A DNA stretch of 64,000 nt, taken from Calycina herbarum (Eukaryota > Ascomycota > Leotiomycetes > Helotiales > Pezizellaceae). The notes below the pieces were generated by a model. That model saw nothing but the letters and a program-made list of their open reading frames with translations. It ran no database searches and was not told the DNA's origin. This document shows positions 1 to 11,600 of this stretch, piece after piece (the stretch's first letter is position 1; the number at the start of each line of letters is the position of its first letter). A program made the position numbers and the translations under genes. The DNA lies in contig LLEY01000093.1 in the NCBI GenBank assembly GCA_001414485.1, positions 124,001 to 188,000 of the forward strand. The letters run 5' to 3'.

Positions 1-272
1 GGGCGACAGGTCTAGCAGTCTAACAGCGACGGAGCGACCTGTCTAGTAAGCTAGCGTAAGGAAGGAAGCTTCTATATATACTAGCACGTCTACTATCTAG
101 ATAGAAGCTTCGTACTTAACTTTAGTTATTAATCTTATTATCTTATTTGACATCCTTAATATAAGTAACGAGTTCACTTCTAAGTGAACAACCCGGCGTA
201 TTCATACTTCTTACTATATACCAACCTTCGAGACTTAGTCACCTTTGTTTAGTTCGTTTAAGTTTCGTTACA
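1..272 (-). mobile_element. Partial LTR, opposite orientation to the 1704-2160 copy, runs off the window
   Basis: The reverse complement of this stretch aligns along about 270 nt with the start of the solo LTR at 1704-2160. The LTR start (TGTAACG on the minus strand) lies at 266-272. Most differences are transitions, and this copy keeps more C and G, so it is the less RIP-damaged one. It interrupts the pogo-like 5' end at 273-515. About 185 nt of the LTR would lie left of the window, so whether it is a solo LTR or part of a full retroelement cannot be seen. Confidence 0.75.
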
Positions 273-515
273 CTTTCCAGCGTGTCGATTAGAGAGAGTC
301 TTTTAAGAAATATAGTAAATCTTTATAACGCTTCGTTTAGTTAATAACGTGTTATTTTCGAGTTCTTAGATTACTAAAATAATATTAGCTTCTTAAGAAA
401 GTAATTAAACATTATAGTATTAAGCTATTATAATTTAAAGATAGTATATAGTATACGACGAGGAAAGTAGACGACTCGCTTATATAGGCGACTCGCTTAT
501 AAAACACGTTAATAT
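273..515 (-). mobile_element. 5' end of a second RIP-degraded pogo-like transposon copy
   Basis: Read on the minus strand, this segment begins with a terminal region (471-515) resembling that at 3074-3116: two spaced CGACTCGCT boxes followed by a CACGT-containing end. It then encodes a degenerate helix-turn-helix with residues matching LSKRSAAKIY and TLSDR of the better copy. The reading is cut off at 272 by the inserted LTR. Stops and K/N/I replacements fit C-to-T and G-to-A decay. Its remainder lies outside the window. Confidence 0.6.
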
Positions 516-1136
516 ATTAAATTAAATATTACTCTTAGAATCTAACGAACTAGATATATCTATAACTTCTTAATAAGTTCGCGTATTAAAACTAGCTTTT
601 CTATAAGTTCTATAGCGCTGTCTAGAAGGTTATCTCTTCTTATAACTAACCTCTATCTTACGTACGTCGCGTCGTACTTACTTATCTATATTCTTCTAAG
701 CTAAAATATCCTATATATTCTCTATTATAAGTGCTCTCTCTTAATAGATACGAGTCTTTTTAGTCTTATAACGTTTACTTAGAGCTTTATTTACTATATA
801 AAGAGAATAGATCTCTATAGACAAAAGAGTTATCTTATAAACTATTTACTCTATACTCTTTACTAACGTAGTAACTGTTTAAAAAAGTAGAGTTAACGAG
901 CTTCCTTAGTAATAGACTATATAATTTCATATAAGAGTTAATTATAAAAGTGCTTTAGTTAGATTAGAAAGAGTCTAGGACATCTAAGAGAGAGAGTTAG
1001 TACTAGATAGCTAAGAGAGAGTTAGAGTCTATAACCTTATATTAAGCTTTAAAAGTACTGTAGAAGGAACAGAGTAACGTAATAAATTAGGTTACCGTGT
1101 ATAGATAAGCACAGGGTAGGTTAGGTGATCGTTAAA
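516..1136. other. AT-rich RIP-like DNA without a recognisable gene
   Basis: Very rich in TA, CTA and TAG and poor in CA/TG, as in the neighbouring transposon remnants, but no protein similarity was recognised in any frame. It is probably an older decayed repeat between the two pogo copies. Nothing functional is seen. Confidence 0.5.
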
Positions 1137-3116
1137 TCACGTTTTTATAGAATCGGTAGTATAGATAAAGAGTAAAAGACTTAATTAACTTGATTTCTAA
1201 CTATAAGGATAGTAGAGAGCTATATATACTTCTAGGATAAGTACTAGAAGCTTCTATAGCTTACAAATATAATAGTTACTAGAAGATTCTAAGGATCACG
1301 TGTTTACGTAACCGAGAACGTAACCGAATCTTCTAGACAACACTAGAAAGAACTAGTATAGGCTAAGGTTTAAACCTAAAGCCTATTAGTAAGTAAGGTA
1401 ATTATTACCTAATACTAATAAGTACTACTTATAAGTTAAAAAACACTAGGCCAGCTCTATAGAATCTAGTTTAATAGTTTAAGACTATTATTATTTCCTT
1501 ATATACTACTATAAAAGCTAGAAAGAACTCGACCTTTATAATATAGTTAATATAGATCTTAATAAACGTCTTAATCTGCTAATTATACACCTGTTTTAAT
1601 ATACTAAAGTATCTAATATTAAGTAGCTAGGTTAGATAGAATAAATAAGAAGGTAGTCTAAGAGTAATAATATTATATATCTTATAGTACTCTTAGAACT
1701 TAGTATAACGAAACTTAAATAAACTAAACAAAGGTAACTAAGTCTCGAAGGTTAGTATATAGATAAGAAGTATAGATACGCTAGTATATTTACTTAGAAG
1801 TAAACTCGTTACTTATATTAAAGATATTAAATAAGATAATAAGATTAATAACTAAAGTTAAATACGAAGCTTCTATCTAATAGTAGACGTACTAGTCTTA
1901 TATAAGACCTTCGTTCTTTTCTAGGTAGATAGAATCGCTTATTATTCTAGTTAACTAGATCGCTTAGATTACTAGTTAATCTAGATAATCTCTTATATTA
2001 CGTAACTTCTAACGTGCTTCTAATAGTAAGATCCTAGAATCTTTAAATACCTTTATATTATAGATTCTCTTCTATATTACCTTCTATTTCCTAGACGTTA
2101 TATCTTATTCTATTAAAGCGCTGTCTAGACTACTTACTACGTAAAACGTGATTTATAACACTTAGCTGATTTATAACTCTTATACTTATCTAAGACTAGT
2201 ATTCGATATAGACTCTTTATAGGAGTAGTCGTATATTTATTAAAGTGCTTTAACTATTCTAGACCTGTTTTATTATTTGTCTAACTATTACTTATTAGTT
2301 TAATAACCTAGTTAGATAGAAGGCCGCCGTCGGTATACTAGTTAGAGAGATAGTTCTTACTCTAAACTACTAAGAATAGAGGAATACTCTAGCTCTCTCT
2401 ATTAATATAAGTAATTACTATAGTCTATTCTCGATTACCTAGCTAAACTACCTTACCTCTACTACGCTGATCTATATAGGTAATAACTATTCTAGGATAA
2501 ATAACACCTATTATAAACCTAGTTTCGTTAAAGTTATAAAAGTCGTAGTCTAAAACTCTATACTTCGCTCGTATATTCGTAATAAGTCGAAACCACGTGC
2601 TAATTAGCTCTAGATCTTTATATAAGGCCTTTTAGAAATCATAAACGCGATTAAAACGTGTCTTAAGGTCTAGTTATCGTTATATAAATCAATGTGTCTA
2701 GAGCTTACCGACGTGTCTTCTCTCTCGCGATTTAAGGATAAAATTAGCTATATCTTCTACACTAGCTAGCCAGGGTACAAATCCTCCGGAATCTATATCG
2801 AGTATATTCTGAATAATCACTTCCTCTTCTAACTTAGTCAACTTATAACAATTAGCTTTGGAATCGGGGCGGTAGGTTCGGCTAGCTATTCTGTCGGAAA
2901 GAGTCGTATACGGTACTTTATAGATCTTTGCCGCGGAGCGTTTGCTTAGTTTTTAGACGACCGAATAGCCTCGATAGCTAGAATAATTCGCCCTTCTTAG
3001 GTTTGAACTTCTATAATAAATAGTTAAGAAAACGCGTGTTAAAGTTTTAGAAGTTTATGCCAAGGAAAAGTGATTGACTCGGTGATATGATCGACTCGCT
3101 GATAAACCACGTTAGA
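1137..3116 (-). mobile_element. RIP-inactivated pogo/Fot-type DNA transposon, transposase pseudogene split by an LTR
   Basis: Minus-strand translation gives a degraded DDE_1 (pogo/Tigger) transposase. A psq-type helix-turn-helix lies at about 2960-2880 (LSKRSAAKIY, TLSDRI), then a CENPB-like part at about 2830-2740 (KLEEEVIIQNILDIDSGGF). The catalytic region has NFNET at about 2521-2536 where the family has NFDET, LVLD at about 2185-2200, and the downstream YYKIYNIITLRLP and INYIIKVEFFLAF segments at about 1690 and 1540. Many stops are present. D-to-N and G-to-R changes are those expected from RIP. The terminal region at 3074-3116 carries two CGACTCG-like boxes; a weakly matching inverted counterpart near 1137 sets the tentative other end. 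The coding region is split between 2161 and 1703 by the solo LTR. Non-functional. Confidence 0.8.
1704..2160 (+). mobile_element. Solo LTR (457 bp) inside the pogo transposase, with 5-bp target duplication CTTAG
   Basis: The segment is flanked by identical CTTAG at 1699-1703 and 2161-2165 and exactly interrupts the transposase reading between the SAK and EYYK parts. The ends TATAACG and TTATAACA look like RIP-altered TG...CA LTR ends; the other copy at 1-272 retains TGTAACG. No internal retrotransposon sequence remains, so it arose by LTR-LTR recombination or is a non-autonomous derivative. Family (Copia or Gypsy) cannot be told from the LTR alone. Confidence 0.85.
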
Positions 3117-3441
3117 TTAAATTTAATTAAATTTTGAATTAGTATTAAAATACTCAGATTTGATTAAGTAGGTCTCTAAAATCAAATCAATTCTAATCAG
3201 TCACCAGACTGCTTTAAATGGATAAGCAAAAGTAAAGTAGGTGTTCACGAAACAACGCCTACTTTTATTACAAGCGAAAGAATGAAAGGATAGTCGCCAT
3301 TATTCATTGATTCTATGTGAACTACAGTACAATAGAAGAAAGTAGCCACAATCGAGTTACACAATTAACGAGTTACTCCCCATAAAAGGTGGAGCAAAGT
3401 AATAATACACTTCCACCATCAGTATCAAGACCATACAAAAC

Positions 3442-6079
3442 TTACTCCTTCCCTCTGAAAGGCGACGCCACTCTTGCAAACCAGCTTGACCGACCACTCT
3501 GGCTCCTTTCCTCTTGGACACTGCCCGATCCCGCCAACGAATCCTCGTCAGAATCATCAGCAATCCCATCATCGCTTCTCGTGTGTCTACCCGCACGCGC
3601 GGCCGCCTCCAAAATCCCAGCTTGGTTGTGGCTTGAAGCATGGCCTACCGTATGTCCCTTGGATTCAAGGAATTTTGCTAATGAGAGCTGTGCAGAATGC
3701 TCGGAAGTGCGGTACTCATCAATCGCTGCCTTGGCTTCATTGGCTCCCCAACTCTTTTGCTTTCCTTTGCTGTTGACTTTTGGTTGGGTTCCTTGATTTT
3801 GGCGACGGCTTTGCCTATCCAAAGGTGTGGTATCACTGGTGTTGATTGTAGGCATTGTTTGTGAAGTCGCCAATCTCTTGACATCGTTTCTTGTTTGGCG
3901 CATCTCTTCTTGTCTGGTAGCGCCCATTCCTTTGACGTGCTCTCCATTTTCCAAAATATTGCGAGTAAAAATTTCTGCGTTTTCTGCAACATGATGCATG
4001 CCTTTTTGGTCTTCTGACGAGGAGTCAGGTGAGGAAATCGGACAGCTGGATAAACGATGTCCATAGAATTGAGACCTTTTCTCCTTGTTGCTTGGACCAC
4101 TGATTGTCTGGTAAGGTTTGCTACCTAGGACCTCGATTGGACAATCGGCGAGAACATGCTGAAGGTTTGAATCACGTCTACGAGACGAATCGTCTGCTTT
4201 TGTGTTCTTCGTGTTGGAATCCTCACACACAACAAGAGTATGGTTCTTGGGAGTCCGCGATGCTGTTGACACACCAACATCTAAAAGCGTCTGAGAAAAT
4301 ACCATTTCGGGAAGATTTTTAACACACTGTCCGAGGTTGTGTTGTTTCTGAGGAGCGTTGCTGATGGTGGTCTGACACTTTTCGAGTTTGTGTTGCTTTT
4401 GGGAAGCAGTGCTGGTAGTGACCTGGCATTGCTCGAGTTTGTGTTGCTTTTGGGGAGCAGTGCTGGTGGTGGTCTGACACTTTTCGAGTTTGTGTTGCTT
4501 TTGGGAAGCAGTGCTGGTAGTGACCTGGCATTGCTCGAGTTTGTGTTGCTTTTGGGAAGCAGTGCTGGTGGTAGCCTGACACTTCTCGAGTTTGTGTTGC
4601 TTTTGGGGAGCAGTGCTGGTGGTGGCCTGACACTTTTCGAGTTTGTGTTGCTTTTGGGAAGCAGTGCTGGTAGTGACCTGGCATTGCTCGAGTTTGTGTT
4701 GCTTTTGGGGAGCAGTGCTGGTAGTGACCTGGTATTGCTCGAGTTTGTGTTGCTTTTGGGGAGCAGTGCTGGTAGTGACCTGGCATTGCTCGAGTATGTG
4801 CTGTCTTTTGGGGGAATCACTGGCAGTGGTCTGACATTGTTCGAGACCATGCTGAGAAGTAGCATCATCAATTGCAACATTTTCGCACTGGGTGAGTGGG
4901 TGTTGTGCTCTTCTCGCGGGACTGGTGCTTACTTGGCATTTTGCAAGTTCATGTTGAATCAGACCAAAGACCAAATCAGCTGTGTCACAATGCTTGAGCT
5001 CGTGTTGGGAGGTAGATCCGGGTAGGGTGGTTGACTTCTCACAATTTCCCAAATCATGTTGGGTAAGAGGAATGTCGACGAAGGTTGCCTCACAGTTTTC
5101 GAGTGAGTGTGAGGATAATACACCCTCATCTCTTTCTTGGCATATTCCAGTTGAGACGCTGCCATTTGTTCGAGCAGTCATAGACGAGGAGGTATATTCG
5201 TTGCAGTTGCCTAGCATCGGCCGTTGCTTGCCTTTCCCTAGCGGTAACAACTCCTCTCCATCATCATCGCTTGGTGTCAAATATGCAGAACTTAGCTTTG
5301 ATCTTCGTTGTGCCTTTTGAGACTTTCCGGGTTTTTTAACTGCCGCCATGCTGGGTCGAGTAATGGGATTGCCGGCACCAGATTGTGACATCTCTGGACG
5401 AGCGTTACCGGGGACTTGAGGACTGCTTCCAGATGGTTGATGTTGAGTTGGGCGAGGAGACAAATAAGCCATCGGCGGATTGAGTCCAGGCTGCTCAGTT
5501 TGTATACCTTGTTGTTCCAAGTACTTTGCGTACTCTTTGCTGTTCCTGAGTTTCAGAAGTCCCTCTCGAGCTCGAATCTCTCTATCCATGTTGACCAGAG
5601 TACATCTGTCGCAGAAATATGATACGGCGCAGTCCGTTCCCATATCGCCTTTGATGCCATATCTACCGCGCACAGCAGCTCGCTCAAAGCAGATCATTAC
5701 CGCTAAAGACCATTAGCAAGTACTTGATAGCCTTGAAGATGGAGGAGGACTTGCTATGGAATGGGTAAAAATGCATCACAATATAGTAAGCCCAGCACAT
5801 CCCATTGCAGCCATCTTTCGCTGTCCATGCAGAGTCATCAGCGGACTGGCCTCGCGCAAGGCGTGCTCTGCGCCACTCTATCTTCCCATACAAGACACAG
5901 GGAACAAATATAGTTTCTGCTACTGCATTGCAGTCACCAGGTTCTTTACAAAACTGATTCATCCAACCGTCATACGTTGATCCGTCATCATTATTCTCGT
6001 CGACAGGAATGTTGGGATAAGCAGCTATGTAGGCTTCGATAGGCCGGGTTGCAGCGGGAGTTTTGTTGTTGTTTGGCAT
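3442..6079 (-). CDS. PLAC8-domain protein with long HxLxxC repeat tail
   Basis: Two exons (6079-5755, 5702-3442) joined by a 52-nt GC-AG intron give 861 aa. The N-terminus (about residues 38-150) is a Cys-rich PLAC8 domain: WMNQFCKEPGDC, ETIFVPC, GCNGMCWAYY, then RGRYGIKG and FCDRC. The domain is complete only when the GC-AG intron is removed. Residues about 300-570 are 17-residue repeats of the form QHxLExCQxTTSTAxQK, nine near identical and about six diverged ones before them; further HxLxxC motifs follow. The C-terminal quarter is polar and low-complexity, ending WFARVASPFRGKE. PLAC8 proteins are often membrane-associated and linked to metal or cell-size control, but the role here is unknown. 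The start could also be the in-frame ATG at 6157; 6079 was chosen because the intervening residues look like leader sequence. Confidence 0.75.
4327..4803 (-). repeat. Coding minisatellite, about nine 51-bp units
   Basis: Nine head-to-tail 51-bp units differ by a few substitutions that alternate Gln/Lys and Val/Ala/Thr at fixed codons (EQCQV, EKCQA, EKCQT). The unit is a multiple of three, so copy-number change keeps the frame. More diverged units of the same periodicity extend upstream in the gene to about 5110. One unit has Tyr replacing the conserved Cys. Confidence 0.9.
5703..5754 (-). other. GC-AG intron of the PLAC8 gene
   Basis: On the minus strand the intron starts GCAAGT, the canonical GC-type donor, has a branch-like TTGCTAAT and ends TTTAG. 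Splicing in phase 1 joins HFYPFH to T-V-MICFERA and restores PLAC8 spacing. No GT donor in the required phase is available nearby. Confidence 0.75.
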
Positions 6080-6973
6080 TGTCAAGGATTCCCGATGATT
6101 GAGGACGATTGAGCGGCCGGAAGTGACACGAGTAAGCCTTGGAGGAGGCAATGACATTAATCCTGCGACACGGAGTAAGTCTGGAACGCATTAGCACACT
6201 TTTACTCCCAGTAGGCCGAGGAAGTACAAATATGGTTATGGCTTGAGTAGTGATGCAAATGAAAGCGATCGTAAAGCGGTGGAAATGATGATGTTGATGT
6301 TGATGTTGATGTTTATGCTTGGGGCAGAAGCTGAGAACGGAGAAGAAATAAATATGGAAAGGGTGGTCGAGCACCAGAGCTCCAGAGCACCCACCTGGGT
6401 AGTTCTTTCCTTCTTAATACAACTTCGAACCAGTAACGAGGGAAGGAGCAACCCCAAGGCACTACTGAACCTCGGGATTCCACCGACGAATCGAACAAAA
6501 CACATTACCTTTTTGCAAAGGGTATAGAATATAAAACTAAATGAGCATTGAACCTGTATTGTTGTAATTAGACGTGTCGTCAGTCAAGGCAAGTTCGCTA
6601 GAAAGATGCTTGAGTTCCTGAGAAAACAAACGCATCTCACGCACGAGTTGCGTGTGACGACAAGTGCCACCCAACCGTCTTGAAAACAAGGATCAAGGCT
6701 ATCTTAATTTAAGGAGCTCGAAGAACCATAACTACTCCCACGATATCTAGATATTGGTAAGCTCCCTTAGATCTTCTACAACGGCAGATATAAGTGTATT
6801 CCACACACGTGTGCATGTTCGTAAACCTTGATAATCTTACGGAAAGGGGGGGGGGGAAATCACATATGAGTAAAAAGCCTTTTTGTGCATTATGTAGTTT
6901 TTCTCAAAGTATAAAAAGGTGTCATATTTACAGTACTAATCTCCCCAAGATCCAACACTCCTCGTCTCTTGAT
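6080..6973. other. Intergenic, no gene seen
   Basis: Contains a short TTGATG-type microsatellite at about 6290-6315 and an 11-G run at 6846-6856. Open frames here are short and lack coding features. It is upstream of the PLAC8 gene and downstream of the mitochondrial-protein gene, so it should hold the PLAC8 promoter. Confidence 0.5.
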
Positions 6974-7946
6974 CTATTTGTCCTTCGCCTGGATCATGGT
7001 CAGTACCGCGTTAACAATATCGGACAAGAAAACGGAAATTAATGAATCTGATTCATACCTGTGGGTTTGGTTCGACTGGTCCTTTTGACTTGGCCGACTC
7101 TGGGACGCCATCTGTGCTCTTACTTGAATCGCTTGAGATATCGGTTGAGTGTTTGGTATCGGTATTAGATAATCCCTCTTGTTTTCCACTGTCCTTTCCT
7201 GAGCTTGCAGGCTATAATGAATCAGTATAATAAAATTGAGGTCCAAGGCCAGATAACAATTACCTTGCGAGCATCCTCATCCTGTTCCTCCGCATCTCCT
7301 TGCTTCTCGCCCTTTTCGCTTTCGATTCTCTTTTTTGAGCCTCCCTTCGCATCGGGAATGTCCTTCTTGGTGTTCTTGCCGTCTGACTTGGGTTCGGTGC
7401 TCTCATCGTCGGAGGTCTCTGGGGTGTCTACGGCCTTTGCCTCATCATCTGATTCGGAATCTTCTGATTTGCTGTCCTCTTCAGCGTCTCCCTTCTCCTC
7501 GGTTTTCTTGGCCTCGGGCTCTTCGGGTTTCTCATCTTCGGCCTGTGGTTCTTCGTGGTGTTCTTCGTGAGCTGTGCCGTGGGCATTGCCGTGGCTATCA
7601 TGGCCATGCGCATCCTCGGGATTGTTTCGAAGGATGAACCCTTTTGAAAAATAGAGTCAGTACAAGTAGAAATCAAAATTCAGGTGGAACTTACAGCATG
7701 ATGGCACGGTCACAGCAACAGCTCCAGCGGCCCTGAATGACGTCGTTAGTAACAATTCCACGCCTGGGATTGATTTCCAGAGCATGGCATAGCATACCAT
7801 GCGGCATCTCCACCAGATTTCGCCTCGTGGTGTCCTCCACTGGCATATGTTCTGCGAGCAACCTGGCGGTACAACTGTGGGCGCACAGCCGTTGGTCGTA
7901 TGGCCCGGAAGCTTGATCGCATGGCAGCAACTCTTGAGAACGCCAT
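6974..7946 (-). CDS. Mitochondrially targeted single-pass membrane protein with acidic tail
   Basis: Five exons (7946-7798, 7732-7695, 7640-7264, 7211-7059, 6988-6974) with consensus GT-AG introns, one with a perfect TACTAAC branch, give 243 aa. Residues 1-40 are Arg/Ala/Ser-rich without acidic residues (RRTYASGG), a typical matrix-targeting presequence. Residues about 50-65 (AAGAVAVTVPSCWFIL) form one membrane segment. The rest is a His/Glu-rich then Glu/Lys/Ser/Asp-rich hydrophilic tail ending PNPQAKDK. Inner-membrane location with a soluble tail is inferred. I do not recognise a named family. The last exon codes only five residues; without splicing intron 4 the protein would end two codons earlier in a GTATGA readthrough. 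The ATG at 7946 is chosen because the targeting signal starts there. Confidence 0.75.
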
Positions 7947-8648
7947 TGTGTGGGGAAAACTGAACAATTAAGTACAGGAAGGTGACTGGAAGGGGCAATT
8001 AGCAAGGGCGAGAGAGGGTGAAAGGTTTGCAAGCACTTGCCGTCTCAATTGGAGGAGATGGAGAGTTGATACAATAGTGAAAAGACGAAAGACGAAAGAT
8101 GGCTGGGGAAATCCTCACAAAGCAGTCAAAGCTGATACCCGGCCTTTTCCGGCAGCCACACTTGGACGCCACAGTTGGTTTCTTGATGCCTCACATTCGA
8201 GGTTTAAACCTGCACCCATGAAATTTACCCCACCATTTTGACGTGAATTGATGGGATTGTTTCTGAGGTGACCATCTTAAAAGAGCTCCCACTCAACCTC
8301 AAACCCGAGAGCTTTTTCTCCTCCTTAGCACACGATCACCTCGACTCTTTCCCACCATCTTCTTCCGTCACCACACCAGAACTACCTAGTACCAACCTAT
8401 ATCTGCCTACCTGCCTACCGCCTACCTGCGTACCTGCCTACCCAGTCAACAACCCCTCGGCGCGTACCGGACTTCAACCCACCACCAGGGAGAGCTCAAG
8501 CTCAAGCTCAAGCTCTGACCGTCCCTCTCTAGGCTGCCTCCCTAAGATCGAGAACTTCCATCACCTTTGAATGGTCAAACACTACCGCGCGTTGATCGCT
8601 TTGTCGCAGACGACCATCTCGACACTTTGGTAATCCCGCATCTTCAAC
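7947..8648. promoter_or_regulatory. Divergent 5' region between the mitochondrial-protein gene and CAND1
   Basis: About 700 bp between two divergently transcribed starts. It holds pyrimidine-rich stretches typical of fungal promoters and leaders, a CCTACCTG-type simple repeat at about 8405-8442 and an AAGCTC hexamer repeat at about 8494-8515. No TATA box or known binding site is convincing. Confidence 0.45.
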
Positions 8649-11600
8649 ATGTCGAGCCAGATCCCCCCAAACCCAACTTCGCAGACGGTGGCGGCGCTAC
8701 TTCCTAAGCTCCAGGATGTCGACCCAGACTTTCGGTACATGTCGTTGAACGACCTTTTCCAAGTCTTGTCTATTGGAAAGTCGGATTTCCTTTACCATGA
8801 TTACAATACCGCCGCCAAAACCGTAGATGGCATCCTCAAGACGTTGGACGACCAGAATGGCGAAGTCCAGAACCTGGCTATCAAATGGTACGTCTACTTT
8901 CTGACCAAAGCACCACCTCGTCAAATACTGACCTCTATGCAGCCTTGGCCCCCTCGTAACAAAACTCCCCGGAAACATTTTGTCCCCGCTCATCGAGAAG
9001 CTGTCCACCTTGAACATCGAAAACTCGGTTGATAACTCCATTCCAGCAATGGCCCTTCGCACAGTCGTCATCACCCTCCCAAGACCAGTTAGTGGTGTAG
9101 CTGCAACCAAGGAGGTTGGTGAAGCATATAAAGCCATTAGCCAAGTTCTCGTTCCGCGGTTGGTCGGCCGGCTGGTTGCACACAAACCCATCAAGGGTGT
9201 GAAGCTCCCACCACCACCACCTAGCATGCTTGATCTCAACTCAGACAAAGAATTGGATTCGGAGGCTGTTGATGTTCTGATTGAGGTTGTTAGATGTTTT
9301 GGTCCTATGCTTCAACAGTCCGAAGTGGATGCCTTTCAAGAATTGTTGGTCGGTATCTTGGAATCTGAACGCGGGGGCTCAGTGGTCAAGAAGCGAGCTG
9401 TTGTTGCCATGTCGATTCTCGCAACCTATCTCACCAATGAAGCCCTGAGCGGTTTCGTCTCCCACCTCATCGAAGACCTACGAAACCCACACCTCACCTC
9501 CGTTCAAAGACGTCTGTATATCACAATACTTGGATCCATGGCGAGATCAATTCCTGCTAGATTTGGTCATTATTTGGGAACTCTTGCACCGTTCGTTCTT
9601 TCAGCGCTCAGTCAACAGGAGCTAGTAGATCAATTGGAAAATTCCGCCGAAGACGGAGAGCCAGATTCTGAGTTGGATGATGTTCGTGAATCGGCTCTTG
9701 TAGCTTTGGAGGGGTTCCTAGCTTCTTGTGGTGGAGAAATGCGTATTTACACGGATGACACAATTGGCGCTGCCCTTCGATTCTTGAAGTACGACCCCAA
9801 TTACAATGATGACGACGACGATGATGAGGAAATGGGAGGAACACAAGAGGACGAGGCAGATGATTTCAGCGACGACGATGATTTCGAAGCCGAGGCTGGA
9901 TTTGACGACGACGACGACGACGCGAGCTGGAAAGTCCGTCGATGTGCAGCCAAGGCCCTTTATACCATTATCTCGACGAGAGGAAGTGGAGATCTGCTAG
10001 ATGATGGTACATTATATGCCAAAGTAGCCCCTGTTCTAGTTCAGCGATTCAATGAACGAGAAGAAAATGTGCGGCTGGAGGTCATCGCCACCATGTCGTC
10101 TCTTGTTCGTAAGACTGGCGAAGGCATTTTTGTCAATTTTTCGGGTGATGAATCTGAGTATGCCAATCATGCCCCTCAGAGCAGAAAACGAAGAAGAGAA
10201 AGCAGCAGCGCTACCTTCGACACAAAATCCTTTCTCTCCGTTTCCGCAGGATTGATTTCACCAACCGTCGAGCCAGTCCCAGAGTCCGGTCCAAGAGCTG
10301 ATTTAGCACGGCTTACTCCTGCAATCGTCAAAGCAACAACCAAACTTCTCAAGGGTAGCTCAATCCCAACCAAACAGGCGCTGATCAACCTCTTAGACGA
10401 TGTTGTTTCCGTTCAAAAGGGCGGCCTCGCCGAGTATTTCAACCAGATTGTTAAACCCATAATTGACGCAATTAAGAGTACTCCCGGCTACGCGGGGTCA
10501 ACTGCTATCACCAGTGGTGGGGCTGCTTCAGCGACTGCAAACACCTTACGAATTGCTGCACTTCACTTAATGGGTGACATAGCCAAGACTCATTCTTCTA
10601 GTGTTCTGCAGCCGTTCTTGGCTAAAATTGTCCCAGGCGTTGTTTCTGCTGTCAATGACAGAAATTACAAAATATCTAGTGAAGCTATTGGAACCGTCGA
10701 GGAATTGCTCAAGGCTTTGACACCGCCAAGATTCAGCTCATTGTCTCAAAGCCATAAGGCGGACCTCCAGCAGCTTTATAAGGTCGTTATTGGCCGTGTG
10801 GCGGCTAACGACGCTGACTTGGAAGTTAGGCAGCGTGCGATCAAAGCCTTGGGAATCCTATTGGCACGCACCGCATCGCCGGAAGGATCATCATTACTAC
10901 CCGCTTCTGAGCGAAGCGCAGCAATGAACATTTTGACTGACAGATTGAAGAACGAGATCACCCGTTTAGCGGCGGTCCACGCCATTGATGATATTGCGGC
11001 TTTGACAACAAGTGCCGATCAACTCCAACCAGCTTGGATTAGAGAGGTGTCTCTTGAGCTATCTGCCCAACTTCGAAAAGCCAACAGATCGTTACGAGGT
11101 GCAAGTCTCCTTGCCTTGAAGAATTTGGTTCAGGCGCCAGCTTCTAGAAACTCTCTTGATGCACCAACGATCCAAGGTCTTGCGAGTGCGCTATTTCCTC
11201 TTCTCACTGCAGCAGATTTACATCTTCTTGGCCCTGCCCTTCTGGTGTTATCTTCGCTTGTTGCCGATAATGCCAAGTTGGTTGTTACTGATCAACTTAA
11301 TGCATCCCTTTGCGAACTGCTAAAATCAACCCTTGGTGGTGCGGTTCTTGATGCACTACTAAATCTGGTCTCCGAAATTGGCAAACAGAAGGCTGGTAAA
11401 AAATTGATGCAAGGTCTTCTCGCAGAGGTCCGCGCCAATGGAGACCCAGCAGTTGTTGGAAGAGTTATTGGCACACTGCTTATTTCTGGTGGTTCTTCCG
11501 TCGGAGTCAAGATTGATGCTTTCACAACCGAAGTGAACATTATTAAACCTGCTAAGCCCAATGCAAAGCCCGAGGAAATCCAGGAACACGTGCAGGAGGA

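Noticed and set aside
4327..4803. CRISPR-like array
   Set aside because: Head-to-tail units without spacers inside a eukaryotic coding frame.
4281..4880. Two further minus-strand repetitive frames over the minisatellite
   Set aside because: Same repeat read in other phases; only the frame continuous with the PLAC8 domain is coherent.
4339..5025. Long plus-strand open frame (228 codons) with Leu/Ser/Gly repeats
   Set aside because: It is the antisense of the 51-bp minisatellite in the PLAC8 gene; its repeats are a by-product of the periodic sequence.
7205..7637. Ser-rich plus-strand frames
   Set aside because: Antisense of the Glu/Lys/Ser-rich tail of the mitochondrial protein, which has five consistent exons on the minus strand.
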